From contig NZ_KE384139.1 in NCBI RefSeq assembly GCF_000424145.1, forward strand, positions 1 to 57,177: a stretch of 57,177 nucleotides of DNA, written 5' to 3'. Each line of letters starts with the position of its first letter. Position 1 is the stretch's first letter. The position numbers and the translations under genes were made by a program. The notes beneath the pieces are model-generated. The model worked only from the letters and a program-made list of their open reading frames with translations. It was not told the DNA's origin and did not search any database. Shown here piece after piece: positions 17,412 to 26,664 of this stretch. This stretch comes from Butyrivibrio sp. AC2005 (lineage in GTDB: Bacteria > Bacillota > Clostridia > Lachnospirales > Lachnospiraceae).

Positions 17412-17457
17412 ATAAAAAAGACAGCCTATTCAAGTATTACCTGATAAGCTGTCTTTT
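17412..17457 (-). terminator. Terminator of groESL
   Basis: Ten-base stem AAAAGACAGC (17416-17425) / GCTGTCTTTT (17448-17457) enclosing a 22-base loop. On the minus strand it is followed by TTTTTTATTTT. It lies about 60 bases after the groEL stop. The remainder of the gap 17296-17411 is featureless apart from A/T-rich sequence. Confidence 0.8.
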
Positions 17458-17516
17458 CTAATTTCTGTAGAATTATATTCTATATATTTTTATAAATGAT
17501 GTTCAATCATTAAAGA

Positions 17517-19139
17517 TTACATCATTCCCATTCCAGGGTTGCCAGCGGGCATCGGAGGTACAGGCTCCTTAACTGTAGCAACAGCAGCCTCTGTTGTAAG
17601 GAAGCTTGATGCAACAGATGTAGCATTCTGAAGAGCACTTCTTGTAACCTTGGCAGGATCAATGATACCATCCTTAACCATGTCAACATACTCTTCTGAA
17701 TAAGCATTGAAGCCGATTCCCTGCTTAGACTCTTTAACCTTGTTAACGATTACAGATCCGTCAAGACCAGCGTTGTTAGCAATGTGGAAAAGAGGAGCCT
17801 CAAGTGCCTTAAGTACTACCTTGGCACCTGTCTTTTCATCACCTTCAAGAGTATCAGCAAGCTTAGCAACATCCTTGCAAGCATGAATGTAAGCACTACC
17901 ACCACCAAAGATGATACCTTCCTCAACAGCAGCTCTTGTAGCGTTGAGAGCATCCTCCATACGGTACTTAGCTTCCTTCATCTCTGTCTCTGTAGCAGCA
18001 CCAACTCTGATAACTGCAACACCGCCTGCAAGCTTAGCAAGTCTCTCCTGAAGCTTTTCTCTATCGAAATCAGATGTTGTATCTTCGATCTGCTTCTTGA
18101 TCTGTGCAACTCTTGCCTTAATGTCATCCTTGTCGCCAAGACCATCAACGATAGTTGTCTTTTCCTTCTCAACCTTGATGCTCTTTGCACGTCCAAGGTC
18201 ATCCATTGTTGTATCCTTAAGCTCAAGACCAAGATCAGAGCTGATTACCTTACCGCCTGTAAGGATAGCGATATCCTCAAGCATAGCCTTTCTGCGATCA
18301 CCATAGCCGGGAGCCTTAACAGCAACAACATTGAAGGTTCCGCGAAGCTTGTTAACGATAAGAGTTGTAAGAGCCTCACCATCAACATCCTCAGCGATAA
18401 TAAGAAGCTTTGCACCAGTCTTAACGATCTGCTCAAGAAGAGGAAGAATATCCTGGATGTTAGAAATCTTCTTATCTGTGATAAGGATATAGGGATCATC
18501 AAGGTTAGCTTCCATCTTGTCCATGTCTGTAGCCATGTAAGCTGAAATATAACCACGATCGAACTGCATACCTTCTACAAGGTCAAGCTCTGTGAGCATT
18601 GTCTTAGATTCCTCGATTGTGATAACACCATCGTTAGATACCTTCTCCATAGCATCAGCGATCATCTGACCTACTTCGTCATCACCTGAAGAAACAGCAG
18701 CAACTCTCATTATCTGATCTTTGCCCTTAACCTTTGTAGCCATCTTGCTGATAGATTCAACAGCTGCATCTGTAGCCTTCTTCATACCTTTTCTAAGAAC
18801 GATCGGGTTAGCACCTGCTGCAAGGTTCTTAACACCCTCATTGATCATAGCCTGTGCAAGAACTGTAGCTGTTGTAGTACCATCACCTGCTACGTCGTTA
18901 GTCTTGGTAGCAACTTCCTTAACAAGCTGAGCACCCATGTTCTCATAAGCATCCTCAAGCTCAATTTCCTTAGCGATAGTAACACCATCGTTTGTAATTG
19001 TAGGAGCACCATAGCTCTTATCAAGAACTACATTTCTTCCCTTAGGACCAATTGTAACTCTTACTGTATCTGCAAGCTTGTTAACGCCTTCTACCATAGC
19101 TGTGCGGGCGTCAGCGCCGTATTTGATTGTCTTTGCCAT
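17517..19139 (-). CDS. groEL: Chaperonin GroEL (60 kDa)
   Basis: A 540-residue group I chaperonin, full length, with the cytosolic MAKTIKYGADAR start, the ATP-binding VGDGTTTATVLAQAM-type motif near residue 86, the apical domain, and the C-terminal Gly-Met tail (ending GMGMM). It folds proteins inside the GroES-capped double ring. It is the second gene of the groES-groEL operon, 15 bases after groES, and is controlled by CIRCE at 19489-19515. Nothing is unusual in length or motifs. Confidence 0.99.
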   Translation of the reverse strand: MAKTIKYGADARTAMVEGVNKLADTVRVTIGPKGRNVVLDKSYGAPTITNDGVTIAKEIELEDAYENMGAQLVKEVATKTNDVAGDGTTTATVLAQAMINEGVKNLAAGANPIVLRKGMKKATDAAVESISKMATKVKGKDQIMRVAAVSSGDDEVGQMIADAMEKVSNDGVITIEESKTMLTELDLVEGMQFDRGYISAYMATDMDKMEANLDDPYILITDKKISNIQDILPLLEQIVKTGAKLLIIAEDVDGEALTTLIVNKLRGTFNVVAVKAPGYGDRRKAMLEDIAILTGGKVISSDLGLELKDTTMDDLGRAKSIKVEKEKTTIVDGLGDKDDIKARVAQIKKQIEDTTSDFDREKLQERLAKLAGGVAVIRVGAATETEMKEAKYRMEDALNATRAAVEEGIIFGGGSAYIHACKDVAKLADTLEGDEKTGAKVVLKALEAPLFHIANNAGLDGSVIVNKVKESKQGIGFNAYSEEYVDMVKDGIIDPAKVTRSALQNATSVASSFLTTEAAVATVKEPVPPMPAGNPGMGMM

Positions 19140-19154
19140 TTTAAAATGCCTCCA

Positions 19155-19439
19155 TTACTTAATAATAGCTAAAATATCGTTCTGCTTAACAATGATGTAG
19201 GTAACGTCATCGAGCTTAACTTCTGTTCCGGCATACTTGGAATAGATTACGTTATCTCCCTGCTTAACCTGCATCTTCACTTCCTTACCATCTACGATAC
19301 CGCCGGGGCCTACAGCGATAACCTCAGCCTGCTGCGGTTTCTCCTTCTCAGCACCGGGAAGAACGATTCCTGACTTTGTAGTCTCCTCAGCTTCAAGTGC
19401 CTTAAGTACGACTCTGTCTGCAAGTGGTTCTAACTTCAT
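19155..19439 (-). CDS. groES: Co-chaperonin GroES (10 kDa)
   Basis: A 94-residue GroES, the usual size. It begins MKLEPLADRVVLKALEAEE and contains the mobile loop region around residues 18-35 (TKSGIVLPGAEKEKPQ) that contacts GroEL. It forms the heptameric lid. GAGG-type ribosome site precedes the ATG. It is the first gene of the operon behind a promoter at 19528-19555 and the CIRCE element. Confidence 0.98.
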   Translation of the reverse strand: MKLEPLADRVVLKALEAEETTKSGIVLPGAEKEKPQQAEVIAVGPGGIVDGKEVKMQVKQGDNVIYSKYAGTEVKLDDVTYIIVKQNDILAIIK

Positions 19440-19488
19440 TACAATTGCCTCCTTTATATCTTCATTGTGTTATTCACTTTTTAAATTG

Positions 19489-19515
19489 TTAGCACTCGTT
19501 AGTTTTGAGTGCTAA
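19489..19515. promoter_or_regulatory. CIRCE element (HrcA operator)
   Basis: Perfect consensus inverted repeat TTAGCACTC (19489-19497), nine-base spacer, GAGTGCTAA (19507-19515), placed between the -10 box and groES. HrcA binds this site and represses groESL under non-stress conditions (established for Firmicutes). Confidence 0.98.
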
Positions 19516-19527
19516 TCACTAAAAAAT

Positions 19528-19555
19528 ATATTACCACACACATAAAAAAATGCAA
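19528..19555 (-). promoter_or_regulatory. groESL promoter
   Basis: On the minus strand TTGCAT (19555-19550), a 16-base spacer and TAATAT (19533-19528). The start near 19521 puts CIRCE immediately downstream, the usual arrangement for HrcA control. Confidence 0.7.
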
Positions 19556-19602
19556 TACCCCACTTAAGGATATTTGAATATTTCCCAATTTATTCACATT
19601 TT

Positions 19603-20499
19603 TCATGCGTGTGGTTTAGGTCTTGGTATATCTTTTCCGGAAAGATCTATGTAATTTCTTTTAAGCGCCTCTGCCCAATACATCTCCGGAATGTTGGGCC
19701 ATCTGACAATTCCCCTATCCTCTTCGCAAAGCTTCATGGCCTGAAGGAGAATGGACTCACTCAGGTCAATTCCACTCCTGATTGTATGCATGGTAACGGC
19801 AGCCCAGGCGGGTGCATACTCCATAAGCCCGCTTGTCTGAAATGATTTTAAAATTTCATGTCTGTCATATTTTACCTGAATAAGCTCTTCTTCCCATCCT
19901 GATTTGCCACTGTGAATAATAGCAAACTCCGCATCACATTTTTTATTTCTCGGAAGACCAAGCGCTCCCGGATTTACTGATCGCTTACCTCTGTATGAAA
20001 AGCTCTCCTGGACATGTGTATGACCATGAATGAGTATGTTTGTGCTCATCCTGTTAAGAACTCGTTTTGTGCTTCTTCTATCCGCAAACAAAAGCTCGGA
20101 AACACTACCCGGTGACCCATGACAATACTCAAAGCCTTGCACTCCCTTGGGATTCCATATACCGTAAATCGGAAGTTTATCAAAAAAATTAAGGTCTTTT
20201 TCCGTAAGCTGTTCATAAGTATAAAGCAGTGCCCCGCTACCGGAACCCTTACTCCAGCCATTTTCATGATTTTTCCTATAGCCCAGCATATCCTCTTCAC
20301 GTTTTCCCCGAACTATATAGCACTGAAAATACTGCTTTAAAACGTAAACAAGTTCCATAGTCTTCTGTACACCGGGACAATCGGATATAAAATCACCGAG
20401 TAATATGTAATTTGTAATTCCCTTCCCCATGCAATAGTCTATGCACGCCTGAAAAGCGCTGTCATTGCCGTGAATGTCACTAAATATCGCTATATCCAA
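19603..20499 (-). CDS. Calcineurin-like metallophosphoesterase, TTG start
   Basis: A 298-residue protein with the metallophosphoesterase motifs: FSDIHGN (Asp and His metal ligands), LLGDFISD, a CHGSPGS histidine and ILIHGHTHVQ. The third canonical motif, normally GNHE or GNRE, reads RGKREE: the metal-bridging Asn is replaced by Lys (codon AAA). The residues after about 200 form a charged helical tail outside the catalytic fold. Substrate unknown. The start is TTG at 20499, six bases after GGAG. It lies directly upstream of groES on the same strand with no terminator visible, but groES has its own promoter. Confidence 0.85.
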   Translation of the reverse strand: MDIAIFSDIHGNDSAFQACIDYCMGKGITNYILLGDFISDCPGVQKTMELVYVLKQYFQCYIVRGKREEDMLGYRKNHENGWSKGSGSGALLYTYEQLTEKDLNFFDKLPIYGIWNPKGVQGFEYCHGSPGSVSELLFADRRSTKRVLNRMSTNILIHGHTHVQESFSYRGKRSVNPGALGLPRNKKCDAEFAIIHSGKSGWEEELIQVKYDRHEILKSFQTSGLMEYAPAWAAVTMHTIRSGIDLSESILLQAMKLCEEDRGIVRWPNIPEMYWAEALKRNYIDLSGKDIPRPKPHA

Positions 20500-20625
20500 C
20501 AGTTACTCCAATTCATATTCAAGTTTTTATATTTTTATAATAAGCAGTTAATAGTCAAAAAATACCCTTTGTGCGAAAATAAATAATAAATTTCTGGTTC
20601 TGATTTCTATAAATGGAGGACAATT

Positions 20626-20925
20626 ATGGCTGGCAATCGTGAAGAGTTAATCCGTTCCTTAGCAGGCGTTATGGGCATGAGTGGCGAAGCCAAGAAAAAA
20701 GATTCCCACTTTGATCCCTCTACAGGAACATTGTACATCGGAAGTAAGGTTTTCTCTCCGACCGATATCGCAGAGGCAAAAAAATTCTGCGAAAATAATA
20801 TGAAGAAAATGTCCGAAATCGGCGACAATGCTGCCATGTATTATGAAATAGCAGCAACTGCCGTTGAATTATTGGAGCAGGATAGTATAAAGAATGGTGG
20901 TAAGGTTGTTGTTAAGGAGGGGTAG
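20626..20925 (+). CDS. Small protein of unknown function
   Basis: A 99-residue soluble, mostly helical protein. GGAGG precedes the ATG by seven bases and the codon use is consistent, so it is a real gene. The middle holds a short beta-like stretch (TGTLYIGSKVFSP) and the second half is helical (FCENNMKKMSEIGDNAAMYY). No cysteine pattern, signal peptide or membrane segment is present. I do not recognise a family. It is followed directly by a copy of the structured repeat, whose tail plus T run probably terminates its transcript. Confidence 0.75.
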   Translation: MAGNREELIRSLAGVMGMSGEAKKKDSHFDPSTGTLYIGSKVFSPTDIAEAKKFCENNMKKMSEIGDNAAMYYEIAATAVELLEQDSIKNGGKVVVKEG

Positions 20926-20929
20926 AGCA

Positions 20930-20974
20930 CCCTCATCCGTCAGCTTCGCTGACACCTTCCCCCTGGAAGGGGGA
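20930..20974 (+). repeat. Structured intergenic repeat, short form (copy 2), acting as terminator
   Basis: Head CCCTCATCCG, hairpin GTCAGC-TTC-GCTGAC, tail palindrome CCTTCCCCCT-GGA-AGGGGGAAGG, then CTTTTTTA. For the plus-strand gene ending at 20925 this is a good intrinsic terminator. Confidence 0.9.
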
Positions 20975-21018
20975 AGGCTTTTTTATATAACCATACATCT
21001 TTTCTATATAATGCTAAT

Positions 21019-21274
21019 CCTTTGTATAAACAATTAGTCTTTCTTCATACACTCCTTTGTATGAATAATTAGGCTTTTTCCATACACTCCTTTGTATGAA
21101 CAATCAGTCTTTCTCAATGCAGTCCTTTGTATGAACAAATTTGTCTTTCTCCATACACTCCTTTGTATGAACAATCAGTCTTTCTCAATGCAGTCCTTTG
21201 TATGAACAATCAGTCTTTCTCAATGCAGTCCTTTGTATAAACAAATTTGTCTTTCTCCATACACTCCTCTGTAT
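21019..21274. repeat. 35/36-bp tandem repeat array
   Basis: Seven full units and a partial eighth begin with CCTTTGTAT (or close variants) at 21019, 21054, 21089, 21124, 21160, 21195, 21230 and 21266. Two unit types alternate irregularly: one 35 bases long with AACAATCAGTCTTTCTCAA, and one 36 bases long with AACAAATTTGTCTTTCTCC. There are no unique spacers. CATAC and GTATG flank each junction of some units, giving weak hairpins. The array lies between two converging genes and ends a few bases before the GH3 stop codon. Confidence 0.92.
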
Positions 21275-21280
21275 TATGAC

Positions 21281-23692
21281 TTAATCAATCCTTAATATTA
21301 GCGTAAGGATATTTCTGGCTGCCGTGTTAAGTTTCTCTCGTGTAATGGCGCCTTTTTCAAGAGCAGCTAATATTCTGTCAGGATATCCACAGCCCATCTT
21401 CATGTCATTACCTGCTTTACATTCCTTATAATTCTCGCCGTGTGTCCACCAGTCAGTGGTAACCATACCATCAAAGCCCCACTCTCCACGGAGGATTCCA
21501 TTTATCATATCCTCATTTTCTGATGCACGTCTTCCATTAATTATATTATAAGAAGTCATAATACTCCAGGGATGAGCCTCTTTTACAACGATTTCAAAAC
21601 CTTTAAGATATATCTCTCGAATAGCTCTCTCCGATGCTCTCGAATCGCTGTCCTTTCGATTTGTCTCCTTATTGTTAAGGGCAAAATGTTTTATAGTTGC
21701 TGCAATGTGGTTACTCTGAATTCCTCTGACCATTCCTGCAGCCATTTTTCCGGTAAGATAAGGATCTTCAGAATAATATTCAAAGTTTCTTCCACATAAA
21801 GGAGATCTGTGAATATTCATGGCAGGTGTAAGCCACACTCCGATGTTATTTTCCTTAACCTCTTCTCCTCCGGCAATTCCGACCTTTTCTGCGACATCAG
21901 GATCCCAGGTACATGCAAGAAGGGTTGCACAGGGAAAGGCAGTAGTCTTTACACCAACCTGTGGCTGGATTCTAAGACCTGCAGGTCCATCAGCTGTCAT
22001 AACGTTAGGAATACCAAATTCGTTATTATTTCCATATCCAAAGGTATTAGCAACGCCTGTGTTGGGTTGTCCCCCTACAAGCCATGCAATATCCTCATCC
22101 GATAAGACATCTATGAATTCATCAAGTGTCATTTTGCCTGTAGTTACATCAATCAGCTGCGGTTTATCCGCAGGTATATAACGGTTAACTGACTTTTCAG
22201 CACGTACAGCAGGGGACATTCCCTCAAGCTCATCATCCGGTATTGGAGTAAGTGCATTCTCATTATATTTAGATGCATCACCCTGCTCTAACATCTCATA
22301 TGAACCATCAGCAAGTAGTCTCTTCTTCAAAGCTACCGGTGCCATTTTTTCTGAAAGCTGACATACAACCTTATTTTCATCCAACACGTAATCTTCTTCA
22401 GCATATTTTGCACTTCTTACGTCGGTTCCTATGTATAGCTTGTATTTTCCTTTTTCCAGGACATATGCAGACTTCTGTATTTTCCCTAAATCATCATAAG
22501 ATGCAAAATTTCCTACAGGAAATTCAATTATAATTCTCTGTGTCTGTCCGGGCTCAAGTAACGTTGTCTTTTTAAATCCCACAAGTGTCTTCTCCGGCTT
22601 ACCAAGTTTCCCCTGCGGAGCACTAACATATATCTGAACTACTTCTTTACCCGGATACTTGCCGATATTTGTGACATTAGCTTTTACAGTGATCCTGTCA
22701 TCCTCTTCCTTTACCTTAACGCGATTTATGTTAAAGTCTGTATAGGACAGTCCAAAACCAAACGGATACATTACCTTATCGGAAGCATCTTTTATTGTCT
22801 CAAAATATCTGTAGCCCACATAGATATCTTCTTCGTACTCAACGAAATCATCCGAATCATGGAAATGCTCTGTTCCCGGATAATCTGAAAGATTTCTCGC
22901 AAAAGTATCTGCAAGTTTACCGCTGGGATTACCAAGTCCGCATAAAAGCTCTGCTGTAGCAAGTCCGCCTTCCATGCCTCCCTGCCACGCGATAAGGGCA
23001 GAATCTATGCTCTCGCTATCCTTAATCCATGAAACATCAAACATTCCACCAATATTCAGGACTACCACTACCTTCTCAAAAGCAGCGCTGACCTTTTTAA
23101 CAAGACTCTCTTCTGCCTTTGAAAGATAAAAATCACCTCTTTCAAAGATAGTATTTGTAACATCTATCAGATTCTGGTCTACGCCTTTAAATTTACGGTC
23201 AATAATTTTGTCGCTCTTTCTGTCCCATCCTTCTCCTGAATATCTGCTTATCGAAATAACAGCTGTATCAGTGAAAGCCTTTGCCTTAGTCAGAATTTCC
23301 TCAGGAATCTCCGGTTCTGCTATAAGTCCGGGCATCCTGCCCTCTTTATACAATTCCTTTACATAATCCTCATAAAACTCAATTGAGTCCTCAAACAATG
23401 AAACCTGTGAGCCAAGTTTCTTAAAGCCTTCTGCAAGATTGGTAACATAGGGAACCGTAACATCACCTGATCCACCGCCTCCCTTTACATAATCTATTGT
23501 TGCCTTTCCAAAAAGGGCAACCTTCTGTCCTCTTGCAAATGGTAAAGTCTTTTTCTCGTTTTTCAGAAGTACCATACCCTCTTTTGCAGCATTCTTAGAG
23601 TTTTCGATATGCTCCTTGGATGCAGTAACCTTCACACCATCCTCTCGTAAAGGAAGATTGGGATGATATTTAACACGTGTCCATTTTTCCAT
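21281..23692 (-). CDS. GH3 beta-glucosidase with reversed domain order
   Basis: An 803-residue cytoplasmic GH3 enzyme (no signal peptide). The order of domains is the reverse of the common one: the alpha/beta sandwich comes first (about 25-320, with EGMVLLKNEKKTLPF and the KGGGGSGDV loop), then a fibronectin III-like domain (about 340-430), and the TIM barrel last (about 515-803). The barrel carries TADGPAGLR, KHFALNN and the nucleophile Asp747 in VTTDWW. This layout is known from Butyrivibrio and Ruminococcus beta-glucosidases. It hydrolyses terminal beta-glucosyl (possibly xylosyl) residues of imported oligosaccharides. A TGGAGG ribosome site precedes the ATG. No adjacent partner gene is seen. 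Confidence 0.93.
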   Translation of the reverse strand: MEKWTRVKYHPNLPLREDGVKVTASKEHIENSKNAAKEGMVLLKNEKKTLPFARGQKVALFGKATIDYVKGGGGSGDVTVPYVTNLAEGFKKLGSQVSLFEDSIEFYEDYVKELYKEGRMPGLIAEPEIPEEILTKAKAFTDTAVISISRYSGEGWDRKSDKIIDRKFKGVDQNLIDVTNTIFERGDFYLSKAEESLVKKVSAAFEKVVVVLNIGGMFDVSWIKDSESIDSALIAWQGGMEGGLATAELLCGLGNPSGKLADTFARNLSDYPGTEHFHDSDDFVEYEEDIYVGYRYFETIKDASDKVMYPFGFGLSYTDFNINRVKVKEEDDRITVKANVTNIGKYPGKEVVQIYVSAPQGKLGKPEKTLVGFKKTTLLEPGQTQRIIIEFPVGNFASYDDLGKIQKSAYVLEKGKYKLYIGTDVRSAKYAEEDYVLDENKVVCQLSEKMAPVALKKRLLADGSYEMLEQGDASKYNENALTPIPDDELEGMSPAVRAEKSVNRYIPADKPQLIDVTTGKMTLDEFIDVLSDEDIAWLVGGQPNTGVANTFGYGNNNEFGIPNVMTADGPAGLRIQPQVGVKTTAFPCATLLACTWDPDVAEKVGIAGGEEVKENNIGVWLTPAMNIHRSPLCGRNFEYYSEDPYLTGKMAAGMVRGIQSNHIAATIKHFALNNKETNRKDSDSRASERAIREIYLKGFEIVVKEAHPWSIMTSYNIINGRRASENEDMINGILRGEWGFDGMVTTDWWTHGENYKECKAGNDMKMGCGYPDRILAALEKGAITREKLNTAARNILTLILRID

Positions 23693-23835
23693 TGTAAATT
23701 ACCTCCATACATAAATACCCATTTTTATTAAAATCATTATAATTATTTCACATTGGAATCTATATCAAAAAAGTTAGATGTATGAAAAATATCTCTGAAT
23801 TTTAATTAAATCAAAATTTATTATTCCTCAAAGGC

Positions 23836-23872
23836 AAAAAAAGCCGGGCATTACCCAAAAGGGTAATGCCCG
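23836..23872 (-). terminator. Terminator of ppdK
   Basis: Twelve-base perfect stem CGGGCATTACCC (23845-23856) / GGGTAATGCCCG (23861-23872), loop AAAA, and a seven-base T run on the minus strand. It lies 50 bases after the ppdK stop. The rest of 23693-23835 is A/T-rich upstream sequence of the GH3 gene. Confidence 0.93.
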
Positions 23873-23921
23873 ACTATTTGTCATTTTGCCGAGTACATTA
23901 GTTTTACATTGAAAACTAATA

Positions 23922-26558
23922 TTATTTATTAGCGATAGCTGCCTGAGCTGCTGCAAGTCTAGCAACAGGTACACGGAAAGGTGAGCATGAAACATAGTCA
24001 AGGCCAATCTTGTGGCAGAACTCAACTGATGAAGGATCTCCACCGTGCTCTCCGCAGATACCAACATGAAGATTTCCGTTAACGGGTCTTCCAAGCTTAA
24101 GTGACATCTCCATAAGCTTACCAACACCTGTCTGGTCAAGCTTAGCGAAAGGATCATTCTCGAAGATCTTCTCATCATAGTAAGCGTTAAGGAACTTACC
24201 AGCATCATCACGAGAGAATCCGAATGTCATCTGTGTAAGGTCGTTTGTACCGAAGCAGAAGAAATCAGCTTCCTTAGCGATCTCGTCAGCTGTAAGAGCA
24301 GCTCTCGGGATCTCGATCATTGTACCAACCTCGTACTCAAGCTTAGCACCAGCTGCAGCGATTTCAGCATCAGCTGTCTCACATACAACTTTCTTAACGA
24401 ACTTAAGCTCTTTAACTTCACATACAAGAGGAATCATGATCTCAGGCTTAACGTTCCAGTCAGCATGCTCCTTCTGAACCTCAAGAGCAGCACGGATAAC
24501 AGCCTTAGTCTGCATCTTAGCAATTTCAGGATATGTAACTGCAAGACGGCATCCTCTGTGACCCATCATAGGGTTGAACTCATGAAGAGAAGCGATGATA
24601 GCCTTGATGTCCTCTACGCTCTTACCCTGAGCATCTGCAAGCTTCTTGATGTCTTCCTCTGTTGTAGGAACGAACTCGTGAAGCGGAGGATCAAGGAATC
24701 TGATTGTTACAGGGCAGCCCTCAAGTGCCTCATAAAGAGCCTTGAAGTCTTTCTGCTGGTAAGGAAGGATCTTCTCAAGAGCAGCTTCTCTCTCTTCAGC
24801 TGTGTCAGAGCAGATCATCTCACGGAATGCAGCAATTCTGTCTTCCTCGAAGAACATGTGCTCTGTACGGCAAAGACCGATACCTTCAGCACCAAGCTCA
24901 CGAGCCTTCTTAGCATCAGCAGGTGTATCAGCGTTTGTACGAACCTTAAGCTTTCTGAACTGGTCAGCCCAATCCATGATACGTCCAAACTCACCAGCGA
25001 TCTGAGCGTCAACTGTCTTAATAACACCATCATAGATGTTACCTGTTGTACCGTCGATAGAGATGAAGTCTCCCTCGTGGAACTCTTTACCAGCGAGTGT
25101 GAACTTCTTATTCTCCTCGTCCATGTTGATGTCGCCGCATCCTGAAACGCAGCACTCACCCATACCACGAGCAACAACGGCAGCGTGTGATGTCATACCA
25201 CCACGAACTGTAAGGATACCCTGAGCAGCCTTCATACCTGTGATATCTTCAGGTGATGTCTCAAGACGAACAAGGATAACCTTCTCACCTCTCTCAGCCC
25301 ATGCTACAGCATCATCAGCTGTGAATACAACCTTACCGCAAGCAGCACCGGGTGATGCACCAAGGCCCTTACCCATAGGAGTAGCAGCCTTAAGAGCAGC
25401 AGCGTCAAACTGAGGATGAAGAAGTGTATCAAGGTTACGAGGATCGATCATTGCTACAGCTTCTTCAGGAGTCTTGTGTCCCTCATCAACAAGGTCACAA
25501 GCGATCTTAAGAGCAGCAGGAGCTGTTCTCTTACCATTACGGCACTGAAGCATGTAAAGCTTCTTGTTCTCAACTGTGAACTCCATATCCTGCATATCGT
25601 GATAGTGGTTCTCAAGAGTATCACAAACCTTGATGAACTCAGCGTATGCTTCAGGGAATTCCTTCTCCATCTGAGCGATCGGCATAGGTGTACGAACACC
25701 GGCAACTACGTCCTCACCCTGAGCGTTGATAAGGAACTCACCCATAAGTTTATTCTCACCTGTTGCAGGGTCACGTGTGAATGCAACACCTGTACCAGAC
25801 TCGTTATTAAGGTTACCGAATACCATAGGCATTACGTTAACAGCTGTTCCCCAAGAATAAGGGATATCGTTGTCACGACGATAAACGTTAGCACGAGGGT
25901 TATCCCATGAACGGAATACAGCCTCGATAGCAAGCTTAAGCTGCTCTACAGGATCTGAAGGGAAATCAGAACCAAGCTGATTCTTGTACTCAGCCTTGAA
26001 CTGCTCAGCAAGCTCCTTAAGATCAGCTGCTGTAAGATCTACGTCAAACTTAACACCCTTCTGCTCCTTCATCTTGTCGATGAGCTGCTCGAAGTACTTC
26101 TTACCTACTTCCATAACAACGTCAGAGAACATCTGGATGAAACGACGATATGAATCATATACGAAACGCTCGAATGCAGGATCAGGATTGCCCTTGATCA
26201 TTGCAGCAACAACCTCGTCATTAAGACCAAGGTTAAGAATTGTATCCATCATACCAGGCATAGATGCACGAGCACCTGAACGAACTGATACAAGAAGAGG
26301 ATTCTGAAGATCGCCGAACTTCTTGCCGTTGATCTCTTCCATCTTCTTAACACCTTCCATAGCCTGAGCCATGATCTCGTCGTTGATCTTACGACCATCT
26401 TCATAGTACTGTGTGCAAGCTTCTGTAGAAATTGTGAAGCCCTGAGGTACAGGAAGACCGATTGATGTCATCTCAGCAAGGTTAGCACCTTTACCGCCGA
26501 GAAGGTTTCTCATGGTCATGTCGCCTTCGCTGAACATGTAAACGTATTTTTTCGCCAT
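23922..26558 (-). CDS. ppdK: Pyruvate, phosphate dikinase
   Basis: An 878-residue enzyme interconverting pyruvate + ATP + Pi and PEP + AMP + PPi, the expected full length. Domains in order: the ATP-grasp nucleotide-binding domain (GGKGANLAEMTSIGLPVPQG at the start), the swivelling phosphohistidine domain with GGMTSHAAVVARGMG, and the PEP/pyruvate barrel (RTEHMFFEEDR, GTNDLTQMTFGFSRDD and the final GICGEHGGDP). In Lachnospiraceae it serves PPi-linked glycolysis or gluconeogenesis. I start at the ATG at 26558 (MAKKYVYMF) because AAAGGTAG precedes it and family members begin here; the in-frame ATG at 26606 adds 16 non-homologous residues. A seven-base inverted repeat (TTACCGA/TCGGTAA) lies just upstream of the ribosome site. 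Confidence 0.97.
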   Translation of the reverse strand: MAKKYVYMFSEGDMTMRNLLGGKGANLAEMTSIGLPVPQGFTISTEACTQYYEDGRKINDEIMAQAMEGVKKMEEINGKKFGDLQNPLLVSVRSGARASMPGMMDTILNLGLNDEVVAAMIKGNPDPAFERFVYDSYRRFIQMFSDVVMEVGKKYFEQLIDKMKEQKGVKFDVDLTAADLKELAEQFKAEYKNQLGSDFPSDPVEQLKLAIEAVFRSWDNPRANVYRRDNDIPYSWGTAVNVMPMVFGNLNNESGTGVAFTRDPATGENKLMGEFLINAQGEDVVAGVRTPMPIAQMEKEFPEAYAEFIKVCDTLENHYHDMQDMEFTVENKKLYMLQCRNGKRTAPAALKIACDLVDEGHKTPEEAVAMIDPRNLDTLLHPQFDAAALKAATPMGKGLGASPGAACGKVVFTADDAVAWAERGEKVILVRLETSPEDITGMKAAQGILTVRGGMTSHAAVVARGMGECCVSGCGDINMDEENKKFTLAGKEFHEGDFISIDGTTGNIYDGVIKTVDAQIAGEFGRIMDWADQFRKLKVRTNADTPADAKKARELGAEGIGLCRTEHMFFEEDRIAAFREMICSDTAEEREAALEKILPYQQKDFKALYEALEGCPVTIRFLDPPLHEFVPTTEEDIKKLADAQGKSVEDIKAIIASLHEFNPMMGHRGCRLAVTYPEIAKMQTKAVIRAALEVQKEHADWNVKPEIMIPLVCEVKELKFVKKVVCETADAEIAAAGAKLEYEVGTMIEIPRAALTADEIAKEADFFCFGTNDLTQMTFGFSRDDAGKFLNAYYDEKIFENDPFAKLDQTGVGKLMEMSLKLGRPVNGNLHVGICGEHGGDPSSVEFCHKIGLDYVSCSPFRVPVARLAAAQAAIANK

Positions 26559-26664
26559 TTCACTACCTTTCTTACCGATTATCTGATTCGGTAAAACCCT
26601 TTCCATTTAATGTTACTGTTTTTTATATAATTAACTATGATGCGACATAGTAATTACCATCTGT

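Noticed and set aside
17784..18545. Long plus-strand open frame inside groEL
   Set aside because: It is entirely antisense to groEL and reflects the codon bias of that gene; no ribosome site or family match.
21019..21274. Possible CRISPR array
   Set aside because: The units are contiguous with no variable spacers, and no cas genes are near.
24465..25145. Plus-strand open frame inside ppdK
   Set aside because: Antisense shadow of ppdK with a low-complexity Leu/Ser/Cys composition.
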